Assembly: GCF_009905375.1 (NCBI RefSeq)
Contig: NC_133650.1
Location: 176,402,623 to 176,466,622, forward strand
Length of the DNA: 64,000 nucleotides
DNA from: Apium graveolens
Taxonomy: Eukaryota; Streptophyta; Magnoliopsida; Apiales; Apiaceae
Direction of reading: 5' to 3'
The position numbers were made by a program, and so were the translations under genes. Below the pieces are notes generated by a model. It was given only the letters and a program-made list of their open reading frames with translations, was not told where the DNA came from and searched no databases. The stretch's first letter is position 1. Each line of letters starts with the position of its first letter. Shown here in pieces: positions 58,418-64,000 of this stretch.

Positions 58418-60070
58418 GGAAACATAAAGAATCTTTGGTACTTGGATAGTGGCTGTTCAAGACACATGACTGGTGATTCTACCCTGCTCACAGAGTTTAA
58501 GGAGAGAGCTGGCCTAAGTATTACTTTTGGAGATGACATCAAAGGTTATACTGTGGGATATGGCTTGATTTCAAAGGACAATGTCATCATTGAAGAGGTT
58601 GCCTTAGTGGATGGTTTCAAACACAATCTGTTGAGTATCAGCCAGCTTTATGACAAAGGCAACTCAGTAACCTTCAACAAAGAAGCCTGTGTTGTGACTA
58701 ATAATCAAAACAACAAATTGGTTCTCACTGGTGTGAGAAGAGGAAATGTGTACCTAGCTGACTTCAACTCAACTAAAGCAGAATCTGTAACTTGTCTTCT
58801 TAGTAAAGCAAGTCAAGATGAAAGTTGGCTATGGCACAAGACGCTATCCCATTTAAACTTCAAGACCATGAATGAGCTGGTAAAGAAAGAACTAGTAAGA
58901 GGCATTTCTCTAGTGAAGTTTACAAAGGATGGACTGTGTGATGTCTGCCAAAAAGGGAAGCAGATCAAAGCATCATTCAGGAAGAAACTTGATTTAGCAA
59001 TTGAAGAGCCTCTACAATTGCTTCACATGGATCTGTTTGGACCAGTCAATATATTGTCAATTTCAAAGAAAAGATTTTGCCTAGTAATTGTAGATGATTT
59101 TTCAAAGTTCTCTTGGACATATTTCGTAAAGTCTAAAGATAAGGCTTGTGAAATCATCATCAATCACATAAGGCAAGTTAACAATCATCCTGATTTCAAA
59201 GTTAGAAGAATCAGGAGTGACAATGGAACTGAGTTCAAGAACTATGTCATGAGAGCATTTTGTGAGGAAAATGGAATCTTACATGAGTTCTCAGCAGCAA
59301 GGACTTCACAACAGAATGGAGTAGTGGAAAGGAAGAACAAATCACTTATTGAAGCTGCAAGGATAATGCTTGAAGAATCAAAATTACCAACATATTTCTG
59401 GGCTGAAGCTGTAAACACTACATGATACACTCAGAACATCTCTCTGATTAATCAAGCAAGATGCATGACTCCTTATCAATTGTTCAAGAACAAGAAGCCA
59501 ACTCTAAACTTTCTTCATGTCTTTGGCTGTAAATACTATATTCTGAGAAATCAAACTGATCAAAATGGGAAGTTTGATGCTAAAGCAGATGAAGGAATTT
59601 TTGTTGGATATGCTGTTGGTAAAGCATATAGAGTCTACAATCTAAGAACCAACATTGTTGTGGAATCTATACATGTTGTGTTTGATGATAAAAAGATTGA
59701 AGGACTGAAAGATGGAGATTACCATGAGAGCCTCAAATTTGACAATATTGAGATGGTCAATGATGAAAGTGATGATGAGAGTGATCAAGAAACAGTGTCT
59801 AAGGATAATGCAGACAAATCTACCACCAATGAAGCACAAAACTCAACATCCGTCGAGTTGCATAATGCTTCATCCGTCGGAAGGCAATCTGTGTTATCCG
59901 TCGGAAGACAACCTGCCTCATCCGTCGGTACTCAAAATTCACCATCCGTCGGGTTATCAAAAGGAGCAGGAAGTCAAGGTAGATCACCCATAGAAAGTAC
60001 CCCTTTCTCAAATCAAAGATCCACAAACTCAGGGGGAGTTTCTAGCAATCACACATCAAGACAACATTGA
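58418..60070 (+). pseudogene. pol: Copia A2 pol: protease and integrase
   Basis: One frame with a single TGA at 59423. Protease: WYLDSGCSRHMTGDS. GAG-pre-integrase: SWLWHKTLSHLNFKTMNELV and the zinc-binding CDVCQKGKQ. Integrase core: LLHMDLFGPVN, VIVDDFSKFSWTYF, IRSDNGTEFKNYV and AARTSQQNGVVERKN, with the D, D and E catalytic residues present. C-terminal: GIFVGYAVGKAYRVYNLRT. A linker with an 8-residue repeat (59847-59966) follows. The frame ends at 60070 because of a one-base shift near 60040; the RT frame overlaps from 60045. Confidence 0.93.
59847..59966 (+). repeat. 24-bp tandem repeat in the A2 integrase-RT linker
   Basis: Family A motif at 59847, 59871, 59895, 59919 and 59943, exactly 24 bp apart, so the reading frame is kept. 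It codes for five 8-residue units: SVELHNAS, SVGRQSVL, SVGRQPAS, SVGTQNSP and SVGLSKGA. Only the first 11 bp of each unit are strongly conserved. Confidence 0.93.
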
Positions 60071-61748
60071 GGTCTCTTCATCTAGAGCTAATCTACCTCA
60101 ACCAAGGAAATGGACAAAAGATCACCCCTTTGAACTGATTATTGGTGATGTTTCTTCTAGAGTTCAAACAAGGAGAGCAACTCAGAAAGAATGTCTATAT
60201 AGCAGCTTTCTGTCAAAGGAAGAACCAAAAAAGGTAGAAGAAGCTTTGCTAGATCCTGATTGGATTTCAGCTATGCGGGAGGAGCTAAACCAATTTGAAA
60301 GGAATAAAGTATGGAAGCTGGTACCCAAGCCCAAAGGAAAGAATCCAATAGACACCAAATGGGTATTCAGAAACAAGATGGATGAAAATGGCATAGTAGT
60401 AAGGAACAAAGCCAGATTGGTTGCTAAAGGCTATTTCCAGCAAGAAGGAATAGATTTTAATGAAACATTTGCTTCTGTTGCAAGACTTGAAGCCATCAGA
60501 ATCTTCTTAGCCTATGCAGCCCATGCCAATTTCAAGGTCTATCAAATGGATGTCAAAAGTGCCTTTCTGAATGGAGATTTGGAGGAAGAAGTGTATGTTA
60601 GTCAACCTCCTGGCTTTGAAGATCCAAATTTTCCAGAGTATGTCAATTATCTACTGAAAGTACTTTATGGACTGAAGCAAGCACCTAGAGCCTGGTATGA
60701 CACTTTATCAAAGTTCCTTTTGGAAAATCACTTCACAAGAGGTACTGTAGATAAAAATTTATTTTTCAGAAATGTTAATGGCTCTAGCATACTTGTTCAA
60801 ATTTATGTAGATGATATTATTTTTGGCTCTACAGATGAGAAACTTTGTAAAAAGTTTGCCAAACTGATGCAAAGTAAGTATGAAATGAGTATGATGGGAG
60901 AACTAACTTACTTTCTTGGTTTACAAGTTAAACAAGTTAGTGATGGAATATTCATTAGTCAAACTAAATATATTTTTGATCTTTTAAAGAAGTTTGATCT
61001 AATTGATTGCACATCTGCAAAAACTCCCATGGCCACTGCAACTAAGCTTGAATTAAACACTACTGAAAAATCTGTGGATATTTCAAGCTATAGAGGCATG
61101 GTTGGCTCACTTCTGTACTTAACAGCTAGTAGGCCAGATATAATGTTTGCTACATGCTTATGTGCTAGATTTCAGGCTGATCATAGAGAATCTCACTTGA
61201 TAGTTATTAAGAGAATTTTCAGATATCTAAAGGGAACACCAAAACTTGGCATTTGGTACCCTAGAGATTCTGGTTTTGATCTAACTGGTTATTCAGATGC
61301 AGACTATGCGGGTTGCAGAACTGACAGAAAGAGCACAACAGGAACCTGTCAATTTCTAGGAAACAAGCTTGTGTCCTGGTTCAGTAAAAAGCAAAATTCA
61401 GTTTCTACTTTTACAGCTGAAGCTGAATATATTGCTGCTGGCAGTTGCTGTGCACAGATTTTATGGATGAAAAATCAATTGCTAGACTATGGTTTGCAAG
61501 TTAAGAGGATTCCAATTTTCTGTGATAACGCAAGTGCAATTTCCATCACTGAAAATCCAGTGCAACATTCAAGAACAAAGCACATAGACATCAAGTACCA
61601 TTTCATAAGGGAACATGTAATGAATGGTACTGTAGAGTTACATTTTGTTCCAAGTGAGAAGCAACTTGCAGATATCTTTACCAAGCCACTTGATGAATCC
61701 ACATTTTCAAGGTTGGTAAGTGAGTTATGTATGCTTAATTACTCTTGA
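60045..61748 (+). pseudogene. pol: Copia A2 pol: reverse transcriptase and RNase H
   Basis: Open from 60045 to the TGA at 61746. Start of RT region: [20 protein letters not shown], then [47 protein letters not shown] and the catalytic [15 protein letters not shown] with YVDD intact. RNase [41 protein letters not shown] and [13 protein letters not shown]. End: [18 protein letters not shown]. The domain itself looks complete and could be active if joined to the rest of pol. The FGST after YVDD and the overall length fit the SIRE lineage. Confidence 0.93.
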
Positions 61749-62266
61749 ATTTATCTGAGTTATTTTGCAAGTTGAAATGTAGCAAGAAATTTAGCTGATT
61801 TTTAGTCATGGATGAAATTTTGGCTAAGTCAAAATTTTCATCTCGACGGATGACCATTATCCATCGAGTTGAGTCATCCGTCGATATACTATTTGCATAT
61901 AAAAATCAATTAATTTTCAGGAATCTTTTAAAACTCGATGGATAACAGTTTATCCTCATCCGTCGAATTGTCTAAATCTTAACCGTTAATTTCCTGAACA
62001 TTATCCATCGAGTATACTTACAGTTTGTAAGCATTACACGACGGATAATGGGTGGAATTTTTACAGTTTATTTTTAAACGGCTATTTTAGGCAATTTCTA
62101 TTGGGTAATTTACTTTTCTTTATTATTTTTATCCGTTGTTTTTGAGATAGTATAAAAGCTTATTTCATTCCAATATTTTCTTTTATCATTCTCAAATTCA
62201 ACTGCTTTTATTTCATTCTCTCTCAAGAAAATATCCTCTTTCTCTTCAAGGTTTCATTTTCTAACA
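61749..62266 (+). other. A2 pol-aORF spacer with motif array
   Basis: Non-coding. Family A motifs at 61842 (CTCGACGGATG), 61858 (TATCCATCGAG), 61875, 61934 (inverted), 61957, 62002 and 62037. A TATA box at 62151 and a CT-rich leader (CTCTCTCAAG, CTCTTTCTCTTC) follow before ATG 62267. Confidence 0.85.
62151..62158 (+). promoter_or_regulatory. Possible internal promoter of the A2 extra ORF
   Basis: TATAAAAG, 109 bp before ATG 62267 and about 104 bp after the last motif of the array. The CT-rich leader is typical of plant 5' UTRs. Suggests separate transcription of the extra ORF; not proved. Confidence 0.5.
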
Positions 62267-64000
62267 ATGGCACATGTAGTAAAGATTATGTCTCAAACTG
62301 GGTTCATTTATGAGAAGAACAACTTCACTGCTTTGGTCAATAAGGGTATTCAGCAATCAGAAGACTATCACAAGATGATGGACTTTGTGAAGAACTGCAA
62401 GTTAAGTTATGCCATGCTTGAATCACCCACTATTCTCTGTGAAGTTGTTGAAGGGATGTGGACCACTGCAATCTACAACTCTACTGACAAAACCATCACT
62501 CTAACTATCAAAGGTAATGAGTTCTGTATCAATAGTGATGTGATAAAAGCATGTTTCAAAATTCCTGATGATAATGTAACTTCACCACACAATGACACTG
62601 ATATTATCAATATGCTTAATTCCATGCATTATGCACTTCCTACTACTAAGCTAAGTGATATTAGAAGATTAGGTCTTAGGAAGGAATGGAGTTTCATGTG
62701 TGATGTTATGACTAAAGTTTTCTCTGAAAAAATCAGTAATTTTGATTCTGTGAACATTTCCATGCTTAACATGCTATACATGCTAGTTACAGATAAATTT
62801 TACAATTTCAGTGACCTTGTCTTGTATGAGTTAGGTTTTAAACTAGGTGAGTTAGCCAAAAGGGGAAAGAATGTATATTATGCTAGATTTGTCATGTTAT
62901 TGGCTAACCATCTTTGTCAAGAGATTGTACTTGAGAACCCAAACAACAAATTGGCTTGTTGGGTTCAAGAGAGAAGAATCATTGTAGATTTGAACAGAGC
63001 CAACCATCATAGGGATGTGCCAATGTTCTACTTTCCTGTAATGCAGACACCTCAAGTAAGTGTGGTAAGTTCATCCGTACCCTCAACTATTCCAATCTCC
63101 TCAATTTCTTTGAGTTCAGGAGTAGTTATGGCAACTGTGACAATGACCAAATAGTTGCCTACCAAAGCTGCCAAAACAACTGTAATTTCTAAATCCAAGT
63201 CAAAGAAAACCTCCTCTGGTATCTCTCAAAAGGTACCAGTTGAAAAATCCACCAAAGCCAAAGATGGGAGTGTGAAGGAGGGTCAGTTAGGTGAGGGAAG
63301 GGGTGACCATCAAAGAAACCCCAAGGATAAGGTTGGAGAGTTGAGTGAATCCCAGCCTAGCCATACTGCAGTTTCCCAACAAACTGCAGTGCTTAAAAAG
63401 GACAAAAGCTCACTTCTAGCTACATCCTCCCAAAAGGATGTGGCTATTGAACAAAGCTCTCAGCCAAGAGCACAGGCCAAAAGGGTTAGGGACACAAGCT
63501 CACCCCAAACTTACACAAGAAAGAAGAAATCCAAAACCACTGGGGATGCACAGGGCACACACACAGTGCAAACTGGTGCTAAAGACACAGTCCCTGCACT
63601 TTCTCAAATTCAGTTTGATGTGGCTCCAATAAATATGGAGTCACAGCCAAAATCTCTTATAATAGAAGCCTCTGAAACACCATACTCACCAACAAACTCT
63701 CTGGAAGTGGATATGATAAACACTTCAATTCCTGATTCCCCTTCTTTAACTCTATTGGGGAAGCCAAAATCTAGTACAAGTGAGCATCATCTTTTAGATG
63801 ATTTGTTGGCTCACTTGCCAATTTTTTCAGATACTATTGTGACATCTGTGCCTCAAATAACTTCAATCAACACAGATTCAACAATAGTTTCTCTTCCCAC
63901 CTCATTCATTAATACTCTCTCGATGGATATTGCTCATCCGTCGAGTAGTGATTGTATCCCGAAGGATAAGCTTAACAGTAGTTATCCGTCGGATAGCTTT
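62267..64000 (+). pseudogene. A2 extra ORF (aORF) after pol, runs off window
   Basis: ATG 62267. Open to a TAG at 63152 (likely CAG to TAG) and then open in the same frame to the window end, at least 577 codons. Residues 1-235 look folded: HVVKIMSQTGFIYEKNNFTA, YNSTDKTITLTIKGNEFCIN, LRKEWSFMCDVMTKVFSEKI and NVYYARFVMLLANHLC. Residues 250 onward are Ser/Thr/Gln/Lys-rich with a basic patch (TRKKKSKTTG). Family A motifs lie near its end (63919, 63935 and 63983). No signal peptide, transmembrane segment or known catalytic motif. Homologues are in D1 and C. Sireviruses are known to have an env-like ORF here; this one does not look like an envelope protein. A DNA- or RNA-binding role is speculation. 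Confidence 0.8.

Larger units (their letters stand above)
54925..64000 (+). mobile_element. Copia A2, SIRE-like, best preserved element
   Basis: Plus strand: 5' LTR, primer site, gag, protease-integrase-RT-RNase H, motif-rich spacer with a TATA box, then a long extra ORF running past the window end. The left flank is CGTAT (54920-54924). Only a few frameshifts and stops break the coding. It is the same family as A1 and carries about 30 copies of the CATCCGTCGAG motif. Confidence 0.94.

Noticed and set aside
62267..63154. Host protein-coding gene
   Set aside because: It follows pol in a Copia element, carries the family motif further along, and relatives sit in the same position in D1 and C.
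1..64000. Inverted pair A1/A2 as ends of one 64-kb composite element
   Set aside because: They are separate insertions in unrelated targets with their own LTRs; opposite orientation is likely coincidence.

Overview
The window is repeat DNA from a plant nuclear genome, almost certainly a eudicot. It consists almost wholly of LTR retrotransposons nested inside one another. I found no host gene, rRNA gene or tRNA gene. The evidence is tRNA-iMet primer binding sites, polypurine tracts, plant-type TATA boxes inside LTRs, gag/pol genes of the Ty1/Copia SIRE-like and Ty3/Gypsy chromovirus (Tekay/Del-like) lineages, and target-site duplications. Species cannot be read from the sequence; Apiales is only a guess.

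Layout. 1-4794: 5' half of a minus-strand Copia element (A1). 4795-41385: pieces of an old plus-strand Copia element (D1), split by a 3'-truncated Gypsy (I, 5247-12138), a complete but coding-dead Gypsy with 4.2-kb LTRs (II, 13214-28930, TSD TCCTA), and a minus-strand Copia (C, 29958-41268). Gypsy II carries a solo LTR of another family inside its 3' LTR (27247-28921, TSD GGTGT). About 41386-49168: Gypsy III, cut in its integrase by minus-strand Copia D2 (49169-53082). D2 is cut by the end of a Gypsy II-family LTR (IV, 53083-54924), which is cut by plus-strand Copia A2 (54925 to beyond 64000), the best preserved element. No gene here is fully intact. Most breaks look like C-to-T or G-to-A decay plus single-base indels.

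How the parts work together. The Copia elements encode a large Gag with a coiled coil and zinc knuckles, then protease, integrase, reverse transcriptase and RNase H, then an extra ORF (aORF) after pol. Families A, C and D have clearly or probably related aORFs. The aORFs of A2, D1 and D2 each have a TATA box about 95-145 bp upstream of their ATG. The Gypsy elements have an acidic or proline-rich ORF between the primer site and gag, then gag-protease-RT-RNase H-integrase; a chromodomain-like tail is seen in Gypsy II.

The most striking signal is that each Copia family carries its own short motif, iterated in the LTR and also at non-LTR sites. Family A uses CATCCGTCGAG, about 30 copies in 9 kb of A2. 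They lie in the LTR, gag, the integrase-RT linker, the pol-aORF spacer and the aORF, mostly spaced 21-24 bp. Family C uses ATCAGTATTT/ATCAGAGTTT in the corresponding places. Family D uses GACTTATCGATA with CAGAGTTCTCTA. I infer, without proof, a family-specific self-recognition system in which an element-encoded protein, perhaps the aORF product, reads the motif. This would resemble the VANC proteins of VANDAL transposons. A second signal is a 35-38 nt GT-AG segment at the gag-pol junction of families A and C. Its removal would fuse gag to pol in frame in both.
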